64,000 nt of DNA from Hymenobacter jejuensis (GTDB taxonomy: Bacteria; Bacteroidota; Bacteroidia; Cytophagales; Hymenobacteraceae), in assembly GCF_006337165.1 (NCBI RefSeq), contig NZ_CP040896.1, positions 1,674,001-1,738,000 on the forward strand. The letters are read 5' to 3'. The notes under the pieces are model-generated. The model was given only the letters and a program-made list of their open reading frames with translations, searched no databases and was not told where the DNA came from. A program made the position numbers and the translations under genes. Positions 27,554 through 36,678 of the stretch are shown in pieces. Every line of letters begins with the position of its first letter. Positions within the stretch are counted from its first letter, which is position 1.

Positions 27554-28468
27554 ATGGATTTTGGTCGTCTTTCCGACTTGCGCTACGTCGATTTCCGGCT
27601 GCCCCCCGATCACCCGGATACGGCGGCTGTATTGGCACGCGGCGCTATTTCCGCCTCGCAGACTCGAAATGTGTATGTCGGCTGCCCAATCTGGACGAAT
27701 AAAGCGTGGTTAGGCTCCTATTTTCCGGCCGGAATTAAGGAAAACGAATACCTGCATTATTACGCCCGGCAGTTCAATAGCATTGAACTGAACACCACGC
27801 ATTACCGCATTCCAGACGCCACGACGGTGCGCAAATGGCGCGACGCAGCACCTGTGGGATTCCGGTTTTGTCCTAAAATGCCGCAAAGTATTAGCCATGA
27901 GCGCGAATTGTACAATGCCGACGACCTTACACTAACATTCTGTCGAGCTATCAGCGAGTTAGGCGATCGGATGGGAATGGCTTTTTTGCAACTTCCGCCT
28001 ACTTTCGGCCCTGAAAACCTGCCGCGCCTAGAACGGTATTTACTTGATTTTCCCGATTACGTTCCCTTAGCCGTCGAACTTCGTCACCCGGCTTGGTTTG
28101 CCGATGCTGGTCTGCGCGATGCCGTATATGCGTTGCTGGAAGCATTGGGCAAAACACTGGTTATTACGGATGTAGCCGGCCGCCGCGATGTGCTCCATCA
28201 ACGCCTGACGACTTCTATTGCATTCGTCCGCTTCAACGGGCACGGGCTAGTGCCGAGCGACTACAATCGCGCCGATGCGTGGGCTGAGCGGCTGGCGGCT
28301 TGGCTGGCGGCGGGCTTACAGACGGCGTATCTCTTTATCCATCAGAAGGATATCATGCATTCGCCCATCTGGACGCAGTATTTTCTGGATAGACTCAACA
28401 AGCTGACTGGCCTAGCCATTGCGCCGCCCAAGATCATTGTGCAGCCTGTGCAGGGAAGCTTGTTTTAG
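27554..28468 (+). CDS. DUF72 family protein
   Basis: 304 residues. VYVGCPIWTNKAWLGSYFPA and NSIELNTTHYRIPDATTVRK are the opening DUF72 signatures, followed by FRFCPKMPQSISHE, MGMAFLQLPPTFGPE, LAVELRHPAWF and IAFVRFNGHG. The fold is a TIM barrel with a probable metal site (Glu, His, Asp), similar to E. coli YecE. Enzymatic activity unknown. A likely promoter sits 78 bp upstream. It is monocistronic. Confidence 0.92.
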   Translation: MDFGRLSDLRYVDFRLPPDHPDTAAVLARGAISASQTRNVYVGCPIWTNKAWLGSYFPAGIKENEYLHYYARQFNSIELNTTHYRIPDATTVRKWRDAAPVGFRFCPKMPQSISHERELYNADDLTLTFCRAISELGDRMGMAFLQLPPTFGPENLPRLERYLLDFPDYVPLAVELRHPAWFADAGLRDAVYALLEALGKTLVITDVAGRRDVLHQRLTTSIAFVRFNGHGLVPSDYNRADAWAERLAAWLAAGLQTAYLFIHQKDIMHSPIWTQYFLDRLNKLTGLAIAPPKIIVQPVQGSLF

Positions 28469-28624
28469 AGCGGCCACAGGACCGGTGCGCAGATCTTGAG
28501 GGTACGCCCCGGCCACAACGGGGAGCGCTAGCTATCCGAAAAGTGGCTTTGACGCAGAATAGCCTCGGCCAGAGGTGGTGAAAAATCGTACTTTGTTGAA
28601 GTCTTCTTCGCTGTTAACTCCTGT

Positions 28625-30733
28625 ATGAAGTTTGTTACTGTTCTCCGGCTGGCAGCTAGTCTGCTGGCAGTGGCTTCCGCTACGCTTAGTTATGCCCAAA
28701 CCACCCAACCTGCCCTGCCCGAGCTGCGGTGTCTGATGGTGCCACTGGAACCCGAACGCCGGGCCCAAAAAGCTACGCTGGTGGTAGAAGGCGAAGTACT
28801 GGACGCCCATAGCTTCTGGAATGCCCAGCACAGCCGCATTTACACGGCCCATCGCGTGCGAGTGTACAAGTCTTTCAAAGGCAGCGCCACCGCCGAGCTG
28901 ACTGCGCTCACGGAAGGCGGCGTAGTGGACCTTGAGCAGCAGACACTTACCAATACCCTGGCCTTGCGACCGGGTCAGCAAGGCATTTTCTTTCTGTATC
29001 CTTCTCCTTTTGAAGGAGTTACTGCGGCTGGGCCAGCCTGGGCGGCTTACGGCAGCCAACAGGGGTTTATTCGGTATGACCTGGCGGAGGCTACGGCTAC
29101 CGAGCCTTTTCGGCAATATCCGGTGGTGGATGGTGATTTTTACGCTGAGCTTTCCGCCACCACGGGCCAGCCGCTCCGTGAGCTGACGGCCAACCCCGCC
29201 CTCAGAGCGGCTGTGGCACGACGCACGCAACGGCCAGTGGCCGCCCGGGCTACGGCTCCGGTGGTGGCTACCTTGGCACCCACTACCATCACAGCCGGCA
29301 CGGGCTCGGTGCTTACCATCACCGGAGTAGGCTTTGGCAACGACCGCGCAACGGGCTTTGTCGAGTTTAAGAATGCCGACGACGGCGGCGCTACCTACAT
29401 CAAGCCTTTGGATACCGACTACGTGCAGTGGACCGACACGCGCATTCAGGTGCGGGTGCCTTCGTACGCGAGCGCGGGCAATCCGGCGGGTAGCGGCCAG
29501 GTGCGCGTAACCAACAACGACCAACTGAGCTCTACCAGCCCCACAACCATTACGGTGGTGTACGCGCTTTCCAACGTGCAGGAATCGACAACGAAGCTCA
29601 TTTACCCGGCTGGCCACATCAACCAGAACCAAACCGGCGGCTACACCTTCCATTTCGACCCTACGTTCGCGGCCAACACAGCGGCCTCGCAGAGCTGGCA
29701 ACGGGCGCTGGCAACCTGGCGCTGCCAGACCGGCATGAACTGGGAAGTCGGGACGACGCGCACCAAGCGGGGGGCCGAAAAAGACGGGGAAAACGCCGTC
29801 GGTTTCGACCAAGGGGCCGAGCTTCCCGACCGGGTTTTGGGCCGCACGACGAGTTATTATTCGGGTTGTCGTCTGAGCAACGGCACGGTCCGGTTCTACG
29901 TGACTGAAATCGACATGCAGTTTGACGAGGCCACGAACTGGCAATATGGCACGAATGCACCTACAACGCAACAGGTTGATTTTGAATCAGTTGCCGTACA
30001 CGAATTAGGTCACGCCCATCAGCTCGCCCACCTGATTCTGCCGTCGGCAGTGATGCACTATGCCGTGGCCCGCGGGCAGGTAAGCCGCCAAATCAGCGGG
30101 CTAAGCGACATCCCGGGCGGACGGGTGGTGTTGCGCAACTACAGCTTTACGCTGAGTGGCTGCGGCCCGGCGGCCATGCTGCCGGCCCCGCTCGTGACGG
30201 TGCAGGCCAACAACATTGAAGGATCCGGTTCGCAAGTCATCTGGACGACGCGCGACGAATGCTTCGTGAACGCCTTTGTGGTGCAACGTGCTACCTCCGA
30301 TACCACCGTGTGGCAAACCCTAACGACTCTGCCCGCAGGCGCGGCCACCAACGGCTACCGCTACCTCGATGCGCAGGCGCCCAGCGGGCTGATCTATTAC
30401 CGCTTGCGGCTACGGCGCCCCGACGGCAGCTTCGACACCACGGCCCCCATCGCCGTAACCGACGCCAACACCGACGGCCTGCAACTCTACCCGAATCCTT
30501 GGCAGGACGGGCCGCTGCGGCTGCAATACAGCGCTCAGGCCAGCGGCACGCTCACGGCGCGCATCTACGATGTTTTGGGGCGCACGCACGGCCTGTATGC
30601 CATCGACTACCAGATTGGGCTCAACATCCTGGGCATCAACCCCGGCAGCCTGCGGGCGGGCTGGTACATCCTGCGGTGGCGCGACTCGTCGGGCAAGAGC
30701 GGTTCCGTGCCATTTCTTCGCCTGAATCCTTGA
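28625..30733 (+). CDS. Secreted matrixin-like metalloprotease with IPT/TIG and T9SS sorting domains
   Basis: 702 residues. Signal peptide MKFVTVLRLAASLLAVASAT ends near SYAQ. An N-terminal unknown domain (about 30-200) is followed by an IPT/TIG domain (about 215-310; TGSVLTITGVGFGNDRATG). The protease part has FESVAVHELGHAHQLAHLI, an HExxHxxxxxH zinc motif, with VMHYAV as a plausible Met-turn; matrixins and astacins usually have Gly at position 8, here Gln. The C-terminus VQLYPNP-like segment (LQLYPNPWQDGPLRLQY) and GWYILRWRDSSGKSG mark a type IX secretion sorting domain. Predicted surface or secreted protease; substrate unknown. TACTTTG at 28589-28595 may be its -7 box. Confidence 0.85.
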   Translation: MKFVTVLRLAASLLAVASATLSYAQTTQPALPELRCLMVPLEPERRAQKATLVVEGEVLDAHSFWNAQHSRIYTAHRVRVYKSFKGSATAELTALTEGGVVDLEQQTLTNTLALRPGQQGIFFLYPSPFEGVTAAGPAWAAYGSQQGFIRYDLAEATATEPFRQYPVVDGDFYAELSATTGQPLRELTANPALRAAVARRTQRPVAARATAPVVATLAPTTITAGTGSVLTITGVGFGNDRATGFVEFKNADDGGATYIKPLDTDYVQWTDTRIQVRVPSYASAGNPAGSGQVRVTNNDQLSSTSPTTITVVYALSNVQESTTKLIYPAGHINQNQTGGYTFHFDPTFAANTAASQSWQRALATWRCQTGMNWEVGTTRTKRGAEKDGENAVGFDQGAELPDRVLGRTTSYYSGCRLSNGTVRFYVTEIDMQFDEATNWQYGTNAPTTQQVDFESVAVHELGHAHQLAHLILPSAVMHYAVARGQVSRQISGLSDIPGGRVVLRNYSFTLSGCGPAAMLPAPLVTVQANNIEGSGSQVIWTTRDECFVNAFVVQRATSDTTVWQTLTTLPAGAATNGYRYLDAQAPSGLIYYRLRLRRPDGSFDTTAPIAVTDANTDGLQLYPNPWQDGPLRLQYSAQASGTLTARIYDVLGRTHGLYAIDYQIGLNILGINPGSLRAGWYILRWRDSSGKSGSVPFLRLNP

Positions 30734-30737
30734 TGCA

Positions 30738-30833
30738 GCTATATAAAAAGGGCCGCAACACCTCGCGTTGCGGCCCTTTTTATATAGCCATTATTGCTAA
30801 ACGCTTTACAGTCAAGTATTTAGCAATAATGGC
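30738..30833. terminator. Two tandem perfect hairpins between convergent genes
   Basis: Hairpin 1: 22-bp perfect stem (30738-30759 with 30767-30788) around a seven-base loop. Hairpin 2: 15-bp stem (30787-30801 with 30819-30833) followed by a T-run, overlapping hairpin 1 by two bases. They end the metalloprotease message and, in the other direction, that of fabH. Confidence 0.9.
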
Positions 30834-30837
30834 TTTT

Positions 30838-31782
30838 TTAGCGTTCTAATAGCATAGCGCCGTACGAATAGCCGCCACCAAATACGGTGATGACCACTTT
30901 GTTGCCCGGCGTAAGCTGCTCGCGCGTGTCGGCAAGGGCAATGGCCGCGCCTGCGCAGCCGGTGTTGCCAAGGTCCTGAATATTCGACACGGCGCGTTCG
31001 GTTGGCAAGCCCAAGCTTTCGAGCACGTTGCGCGTGATGCGCAGGTTGGCTTGGTGCGGAATCAGGTACGTTACGTCCTCGACGCCCAATTGATTGCGTT
31101 CGAGCAACTGGCTCGTAACGCGGGCCATGTGCTGGCAGGCGTGCGTGAACACATCACGGCCGTGCGGCATCACCAAGCCGCGCTCGACGGGCTTGAGCGT
31201 GACCGCAGTGTTGGCTTTGCCCACCGTGGCAGCGCCGCCCGTGATGAGGTCCACCATGCGCAGGTCGGTTTCGGCGAGGCGCTCTTTGCTGATAAGCAAG
31301 GTAGCCGCCCCGTCGCCCCAGAGGTGGCCGGCGATGGTATCTTCCTCGTTGTTGTACGCCGTGTTGTGTTCCGACACTACAACCACCGCCCGCGAGGCTT
31401 TGCCCATGGCAAAATAGCCTTCCACGATCTCAATGGCGTTGAGCAGCGAAGAGCAGGCCGAAGAAATACTAACTACCGGTATATCAGCCACATCCAGAGC
31501 ATGCTGCACGGCGTGGGCAACCGTAAAAATAGTATCGTAGGGCGTGTAGGTAGCCCCCACAATCAGGTCGAGGCCGTGGATAAATTCCGGAGCCGCCGCC
31601 AGGGCCCGTTGCGTGGCCTCAATGGCCATCGTGTTGGTGTTTTCGCCCACGGCTGCTTTGCGCCGCTCCCGAATGCCGGTACGCTCAATGATCCAGTCGT
31701 GCGAAAGGCCGTTGAGGCGGGTAAAGTGTTCGTTGGTGACAATGTGGGCGGGCAAATAGGCCGCAACCTGATGGATATACAC
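30838..31782 (-). CDS. 3-oxoacyl-ACP synthase III family protein (FabH-like)
   Basis: 314 residues. The Cys-His-Asn triad of KAS III is complete: VSISSACSSLLNAIEI (Cys110), YLIPHQANLRI (His243) and DLGNTGCAGAAI (Asn273). The N-terminus MYIHQVAAYLPAHIVTNEHF and WIIERTGIRERR are family signatures, and the end FGGGYSYGAMLLER fits. It condenses an acyl-CoA with malonyl-ACP, starting fatty acid or related chains. It is not next to other fab genes, so it may be a paralogue serving a specialised lipid rather than the main enzyme. Confidence 0.9.
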   Translation of the reverse strand: MYIHQVAAYLPAHIVTNEHFTRLNGLSHDWIIERTGIRERRKAAVGENTNTMAIEATQRALAAAPEFIHGLDLIVGATYTPYDTIFTVAHAVQHALDVADIPVVSISSACSSLLNAIEIVEGYFAMGKASRAVVVVSEHNTAYNNEEDTIAGHLWGDGAATLLISKERLAETDLRMVDLITGGAATVGKANTAVTLKPVERGLVMPHGRDVFTHACQHMARVTSQLLERNQLGVEDVTYLIPHQANLRITRNVLESLGLPTERAVSNIQDLGNTGCAGAAIALADTREQLTPGNKVVITVFGGGYSYGAMLLER

Positions 31783-31872
31783 GGGTGGAACTAAGCGAAA
31801 ACGAAATGTAGGACTGGAACAGCGGGCGGGGGCAGAAAATGCAAATTACTGCACTTTTATGGAAGCGGCCCG

Positions 31873-31879
31873 TACTTTG
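31873..31879 (+). promoter_or_regulatory. Possible -7 box (TACTTTG) before the 31942 gene
   Basis: TACTTTGC 63 bp before the ATG, the same word found before lemA (8301) and the metalloprotease gene (28589). A clear -33 box is missing. Confidence 0.3.
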
Positions 31880-31941
31880 CTCGGCAACCTTCGTTCAAAC
31901 GGCGTCCAACGCTTCAGGTTCAATCCGCTACTTACAAGATT

Positions 31942-32523
31942 ATGACGCTCTCCCCTGCCGCTCGCCGGCTTGCCGCCGTCGCGGCTTTCGTATTGGCCGG
32001 CTGCTGGCTGTCGCCGGCCGCTTACGCCCAAAAATACCGCACCGCCGCGGGCCTGCGCCTGGGCAAAAACAACTTTGGCGTAACCGTGCAGCAAAAGATT
32101 TTTGAAAAAACCACACTGGAAGGCCTGGGCATCGCTTCCAACCGCGAGGTAAGCGCCACCGTACTGGCCGAGCAGCATTTCCGCATTCTGGGCCCCAGCC
32201 TTAATTATTACCTGGGCGCCGGCGGCCACCTGGGCAACCACAAAGACAACGGGACTTTCGGCGGCCTCGACGCCATTGCCGGCGTCGAATACAAAGTTGC
32301 CCTGACGCGCCTGGTGTTATCGCTGGATTTTAAGCCGACGGTGGAATTCAACTCCGACGATTGGGCGCGGTTTCCCACGGCCATTTCGGTGCGCTACATT
32401 CTGGTGAAGGAAAAAAATAACGGCTTCCTCAACGGTGTATTCGGCGGCGATGACAAAGACAAGTCGAAACGTAAAAGCAAAGCCAAGAAGGACTCGCAGC
32501 GGCGCGGCTTGTTCGACTTTTGA
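31942..32523 (+). CDS. Small secreted beta-rich protein, probable outer membrane barrel
   Basis: 193 residues, no family recognised. Signal peptide (AAVAAFVLAGCWLSPAAYAQ) with cleavage after the YAQ; a Cys lies inside the hydrophobic core but not at a lipobox end. Amphipathic strands follow (FGVTVQQKIFEKTTLEGLGI, LNYYLGAGGHLGNHK, LDAIAGVEYKVALTRLVLSL), like eight-stranded barrels. The C-terminal 35 residues are highly basic (KDKSKRKSKAKKDSQRR) and end GLFDF. Monocistronic. Confidence 0.7.
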   Translation: MTLSPAARRLAAVAAFVLAGCWLSPAAYAQKYRTAAGLRLGKNNFGVTVQQKIFEKTTLEGLGIASNREVSATVLAEQHFRILGPSLNYYLGAGGHLGNHKDNGTFGGLDAIAGVEYKVALTRLVLSLDFKPTVEFNSDDWARFPTAISVRYILVKEKNNGFLNGVFGGDDKDKSKRKSKAKKDSQRRGLFDF

Positions 32524-32555
32524 TATAAATACTTGATAATCAGATATTTATATCA
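32521..32555. terminator. AT-rich hairpin between convergent genes
   Basis: TGATATAAATACT and a near-complement flank a TGATAATC centre. It begins at the stop codon of the upstream gene and reaches the stop of the converging gene. Same palindrome family as at 25749 and 10445. Confidence 0.6.
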
Positions 32556-33602
32556 AAACAGAATAAAACCCATTGCCAGCGCTGACACCACGGCAAACAG
32601 CAGCGTGAAAGTATAAGTAAGGCCCAGCAGCAAGGATTTGCCGATGGTTTTGCCCCACGATTGTTGGTAAAACCCGTGCAGCGCCACGACGAAGTAAACG
32701 GGAATCAGCCACAGCAACCACGCCGAATACTCTTCGAGAAAGGGCGCGTAGCCCAAAAGCAGCACCGCCAGAAACAGCAAGAACAGAAAGCAATGCAGGT
32801 GGACCGTAAAAATCAAGTGCGCCACGTAGTTGCGGTGCTGCCGGAAGTACACGCCCTTCAACAAAAGCGCGGCCAGGGGCAGGAGCAAAAACAGGGCAAT
32901 GGACAAAGCGCGCAAGCCCTGATGGATTTTCTCTGCGCGGGTCGTATCGCGCCAATAGATAAACCGCCGCACCGATAGCCGGCCCCAGAAGCTGGACTTT
33001 TCGCCTTTGCTGCGCAGTACCGAATCGAGCTGAGCGTTGGTGGGCTCCGCGGGCAGGCGCTTGATTTCGTCGGGTCCTAGGTGGGTCTTGCCGATGGTGA
33101 ACCCCACTCCCGGTTCATTTTTCGATGCTGGCTTGGCCGTTGCGCGCGGGGGCACTCGCGCCGCGACGCCGGGCGGCACGAATCCCGCTTTTTGGAGGGA
33201 ATCGAGTTGGCGCAAGCCTTGGTCGCGCTGTCGTTGCTGCTGGGCCGTGAGCGCTTTCTCCTGCTTTTTTTCTTCGTGGCCAAAGCGCAGGGAAAGCACA
33301 AAAAAGAAGACAAAGCTGATGAAGATGTACAGCCGAATCGGCGGCACGTAAGGCACCCGGTGGCCAGCCAGAAACCTTTTGGTTAGCTCGCCCGGATGAA
33401 AAAGCAGCAACCCCGCGGTTCGAAATACCTTACCGTCGAAGTGAAAAATGCCTTCAAGCGTTTCCTCCACCACGTGTCCAAACCCGATGTTGATGTCGTG
33501 GTTTTGCTGGCCGCACCTGGGGCAATAGTCGTCGGGCCCACCTTCCGGGAAGGCGTAGTAGCAATTGGCACAGACCGGAAGCTTTGTGTGCAGGTGAGCC
33601 AT
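32553..33602 (-). CDS. DUF3667-type zinc-ribbon membrane protein
   Basis: 349 residues from ATG at 33602. The N-terminus has a zinc ribbon: VCANCYYAFPEGG then YCPRCGQQNHD, two CxxC pairs about 18 residues apart. EETLEGIFHFDGKVFRTAGL and LLFHPGELTKRFLAGHR then YVPPIRLYIFISFVFFF are typical of DUF3667 proteins. After a charged middle region (about 115-215) four hydrophobic helices follow toward the C-terminus (for example IALFLLLPLAALLLKGVY). Function unknown; a cytoplasmic zinc ribbon on a membrane body. Confidence 0.85.
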   Translation of the reverse strand: MAHLHTKLPVCANCYYAFPEGGPDDYCPRCGQQNHDINIGFGHVVEETLEGIFHFDGKVFRTAGLLLFHPGELTKRFLAGHRVPYVPPIRLYIFISFVFFFVLSLRFGHEEKKQEKALTAQQQRQRDQGLRQLDSLQKAGFVPPGVAARVPPRATAKPASKNEPGVGFTIGKTHLGPDEIKRLPAEPTNAQLDSVLRSKGEKSSFWGRLSVRRFIYWRDTTRAEKIHQGLRALSIALFLLLPLAALLLKGVYFRQHRNYVAHLIFTVHLHCFLFLLFLAVLLLGYAPFLEEYSAWLLWLIPVYFVVALHGFYQQSWGKTIGKSLLLGLTYTFTLLFAVVSALAMGFILF

Positions 33603-33708
33603 GAAAGGAGTGCTGCGTAACGGTGCGTCTATACTTTCTGGATTGCGCCGCAAGTAAGCATTTTCACGCCTGATGGCGATTTAGAATTTCGGCAACCTCC
33701 TCATAATC

Positions 33709-33747
33709 AACGAAAAAGGCGACTCGTAGTGAGTCGCCTTTTTCGTT
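33709..33747. terminator. Strong bidirectional terminator
   Basis: 17-bp perfect stem (33709-33725 with 33731-33747), five-base loop, A-run and T-run. It follows the GIN-domain gene and lies upstream of the DUF3667 gene, both on the minus strand. Confidence 0.9.
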
Positions 33748-33769
33748 GTTGGCCAGAGCTGAAAGCGCG

Positions 33770-34465
33770 TTAGCTGCGATGTACTTTGCCGCTGCCGATG
33801 ATGGACGTGCTGATTTGCGGGTTGCCGTTGACGTACACATCGCCGCTTCCGATGATGCTGGCTTTCAGGGTTTTGGAAGCACTTATTTTACAATCACCTG
33901 ATCCGCTGATACTTACAGTAGCCACATCGGATTTCAAATCCGTAGCGTTTACGTCGCCTGAGCCACTGATGCTGATCTCGTGCGTAGGGCAAGCGCCGGC
34001 CAACGTAATGCTGCCCGAACCCGATAGCGACGAGCTGAGTCGGGAGGCTTGCAGCGTCGGCAACTCCAGCCGGCCCGAGCCCGACACCGACAGATTTAGG
34101 GTGCTGGCCTTAATGCTCGTAGCGGCCTTCATCATTCCGGAGCCACTCACACTCAAGGCATTAATGGTGGGGACGGTGATGTACACCGTAATTTTGCCCA
34201 GGTTTCCGTGCCAGTTGTCTCGGGTACGGATGCGCAGCTTGTTGCCGTTCACTACCGTTTCGAGTTGGGCCAGATCGGCGGGTTCGCCTTCTACCTCCAC
34301 CTTCTGTGGGCTACCTTGGCGCAGCACCACATTGCCGGACGTGGCAAACCCGATTTCAGTGAAAGACGCCACCTGGCGCACTTCCCGAGTGGAAGCCAGC
34401 GCCCAGCCGGGCAACAACAGCAGCGCAGGCAACAGCAGTAGAAACAAACGAGACAAGGTTTTCAT
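33770..34465 (-). CDS. Secreted DUF2807 (head GIN domain) protein
   Basis: 231 residues from ATG at 34465. Signal peptide MKTLSRLFLLLLPALLLLPG ends near ALA. REVRQVASFTEIGFATSGNV begins the domain, and the hallmark SGSG repeats follow (LSVSGSGMMKAAT, SVSGSGRLELP, SISGSGDVNATD, SIIGSGKVHRS), forming a right-handed beta-helix-like stack. Common in Bacteroidota envelopes; role unknown. Monocistronic, followed by a strong terminator. Confidence 0.92.
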   Translation of the reverse strand: MKTLSRLFLLLLPALLLLPGWALASTREVRQVASFTEIGFATSGNVVLRQGSPQKVEVEGEPADLAQLETVVNGNKLRIRTRDNWHGNLGKITVYITVPTINALSVSGSGMMKAATSIKASTLNLSVSGSGRLELPTLQASRLSSSLSGSGSITLAGACPTHEISISGSGDVNATDLKSDVATVSISGSGDCKISASKTLKASIIGSGDVYVNGNPQISTSIIGSGKVHRS

Positions 34466-34611
34466 AGAGAATCGCAAGTTTGAGGTGAGGTAGTAGCCCT
34501 AAGATGCCGCAATGCCGACAACCGTTGCTCAACAGAAGTTACGAAACTATTCGTAAGCACACCGCCGCGCGGGCTTGTAGTCGGCAGTTGTAAGTGGCAA
34601 ACTGCGCTACG

Positions 34612-36009
34612 CTAAAAGGCCACGTGCAAACGCACTGCCACTACATGCACCGGCCCGCGGTCGCGGTTATAAGCAGGGTGCAGCACAAACTGATAATCGG
34701 GGCTGACGGTAGCGTGCTGCTTCGGAAAATTGAGGCTGTAATAGGCTTCGGCAATCATTTCCGGCGCATAAGTAAGCCGGCCATCGCCGATGATGAAGCC
34801 GTGACCGCCCGCCGCCAGATAGTCGCGGTGGGCCGTAGAAAGCCCGTTGCCGACCACGGCCAGCCCCAGGCGGTCGTCGGGGCGCTGCCAGGTGGCGCCG
34901 GTGCTGGAAAGCCCGGCGCTCAGCGAACGATCAATTTCGGTGAACGCCCACGTTTCGCGGCGGCCGTCGTTGTAACTGAGGCGAGCGAAAGCGCCGATCT
35001 GTTCGGTGAGTTCCTGCTCGGCATTCAGGCCAAAGCCGGTTTTGGTGCGTCCGTTTACGCGGGTAGCCGTGATATCACGATCGTCGCGCAGCATGGCCAA
35101 ATGGTAGTCGCCCATGTCGGCTACCGTGCGGAAGCCCAGCATGCGCACCGTGCCGGCGCGGCCGCCCACGGCGTAAGTACGCGACAGCTCCAAGGTTTCG
35201 GAATGGGCGGTGTGGTAGTGCTTGTTCAGGATGGGACCATTGGCTTCCAGCGGCACCAGCGAGGTGGCAGCACGCAGCGCAAAGCTTGGCGTAACATACT
35301 CGCCCACAGCCCCTACCGTATAGCCGCGTGTATTGGCCGGATAGTCCCAAGCGCCGTTGCTCATCAGGCCCCAGTTCAGAAACTGGCTGCGCGGATCGTG
35401 GCTGTAGCTGTTCTGATCGAAGTAGTCGGAAAGGCTGAACTTGCCCACGTTCAACGCAAAAAACCGCGTTGGCGCCGCCCCCGCGATTTGGTTGGGAGCG
35501 TCGTCGGTGGGCGTAGTAGAGGCGTCCAGCGCCCAAACTTGCCGCAAAAACAAGCGCGCCAGATACAGCTTGGGCGCCGGATCGCCGATGCGGAACGTTT
35601 CGCCGTTGGTGAAGCCCGCAATGCCGCGCGCCGCGCTCAGCCCGCTGCCGCCCGCCAGCTCGGGGTTGAAATAAATGCTGGCCCCGCGCCACAGCCGGCG
35701 GCCAATGAATACAGTGCTGGTTAGGGAGGTTTTGGCGCTTTCGCGGGGCCGCAGGCTGTATTCGCCGGTGTACGGCGCCGAAAAATTGGCGTGCCATTGC
35801 GTGATGACGGTCTGCTGAAAATGCAGGCTCCAGGAGCGGGTCCGGGTAGTGTCGGCGGGAGTTTTTTGGTCGGGCGCCGGAGAAGGGGCTGCGGAAGGAG
35901 GCGCTGGCGGCGTATTGGACTGCGCGGGCACGGTTTGCGCCTTCGCATGTATCGCATTGATTATCAATAATATACAAAACAGTCGCCGAAACGCGGAAAA
36001 AGCAAGCAT
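34612..36009 (-). CDS. Carbohydrate porin (OprB-like)
   Basis: 465 residues from ATG at 36009. Signal MLAFSAFRRLFCILLIINAI is followed by a Pro/Ala-rich linker (about 30-60). WSLHFQQTVITQWHANFSAP, GRRLWRGASIYFNPELAGG, RTRFFALNVGKFSLSDYFDQ-like and DPRSQFLNWGLMSNGAWDYP segments match the OprB carbohydrate porin family of outer membrane barrels. The last residues (VHVVAVRLHVAF) end in Phe. It probably admits sugars through the outer membrane. Monocistronic. Confidence 0.82.
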   Translation of the reverse strand: MLAFSAFRRLFCILLIINAIHAKAQTVPAQSNTPPAPPSAAPSPAPDQKTPADTTRTRSWSLHFQQTVITQWHANFSAPYTGEYSLRPRESAKTSLTSTVFIGRRLWRGASIYFNPELAGGSGLSAARGIAGFTNGETFRIGDPAPKLYLARLFLRQVWALDASTTPTDDAPNQIAGAAPTRFFALNVGKFSLSDYFDQNSYSHDPRSQFLNWGLMSNGAWDYPANTRGYTVGAVGEYVTPSFALRAATSLVPLEANGPILNKHYHTAHSETLELSRTYAVGGRAGTVRMLGFRTVADMGDYHLAMLRDDRDITATRVNGRTKTGFGLNAEQELTEQIGAFARLSYNDGRRETWAFTEIDRSLSAGLSSTGATWQRPDDRLGLAVVGNGLSTAHRDYLAAGGHGFIIGDGRLTYAPEMIAEAYYSLNFPKQHATVSPDYQFVLHPAYNRDRGPVHVVAVRLHVAF

Positions 36010-36146
36010 AGCTGAAACAGAGGGTGCAGGCAATAGATCTTCGCGAAGCACACCCCGCCACTATGTATAATGCATGAACGCCCCGCCGGGCTATCTCCGA
36101 CAAGGCTCATTTTTTTCCATCTTTAGCCCACCCTTGCCCTACCGCC

Positions 36147-36617
36147 ATGCACCCACACGAAGAACTTCTGCACCGCTTCTACCAAGCCTTTCAGCGCCGC
36201 GACGCGGCGGCCATGGCGGCCTGCTATCATCCGGAAGCGACCTTCGAAGACCCTGCTTTTCGCGTTTTGGAAGGGCGCCAGATCGGGGCGATGTGGCACA
36301 TGCTGTGCGCCCGCAGCAAAGATTTGCGCTTGGTCTACAACGGCATCCGGGCCGACGACCAGCAGGGCCAAGCCACTTGGGACGCGCACTACACGTTTTC
36401 GCAAACCGGGCGCTTCGTGCACAACCACATTCAGGCTCGCTTTACCTTCCAAGACAACAAAATCCTGACCCATCACGACCGGTTCAGTTTCTGGCGCTGG
36501 TCGCGGCAGGCACTGGGGCCCATGGGTTGGCTGCTGGGCTGGACGCCGTTGTTGCGCAACAAAGTCCAAGCCACCGCCCGCCAGAATCTGGAAAAGTTCA
36601 TGGCCAAGCATAGCTAA
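36147..36617 (+). CDS. SnoaL/NTF2-like protein
   Basis: 156 residues. MHPHEELLHRFYQAFQRRDA and MAACYHPEATFEDPAFRVL match the cone-shaped NTF2-like/SnoaL fold, with GRQIGAMWHMLCARS and ATWDAHYTFSQTGRFVHNH completing the pocket. No signal peptide. Such proteins bind or isomerise small molecules; no ligand can be named. Monocistronic, with its own terminator just downstream. Confidence 0.85.
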   Translation: MHPHEELLHRFYQAFQRRDAAAMAACYHPEATFEDPAFRVLEGRQIGAMWHMLCARSKDLRLVYNGIRADDQQGQATWDAHYTFSQTGRFVHNHIQARFTFQDNKILTHHDRFSFWRWSRQALGPMGWLLGWTPLLRNKVQATARQNLEKFMAKHS

Positions 36618-36619
36618 CA

Positions 36620-36660
36620 GCAAAAACGCCCCCTCCTTAAAGAAAGAGGGGGCGTTTTGC
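36620..36660. terminator. Terminator after the NTF2-like gene
   Basis: GC-rich stem (36620-36635 with 36646-36660, one bulged A) with flanking A- and T-runs. The M13 peptidase gene converges from the right. Confidence 0.88.
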
Positions 36661-36678
36661 TTTTTTACAACTATCTGA

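Noticed and set aside
28532..29971. 479-codon minus-strand frame
   Set aside because: Antisense shadow of the metalloprotease gene; Arg/His-rich low-complexity translation typical of GC-rich shadows.
35075..36103. 342-codon minus-strand frame
   Set aside because: Alternative frame of the carbohydrate porin gene; Arg- and Ser-rich without motifs.
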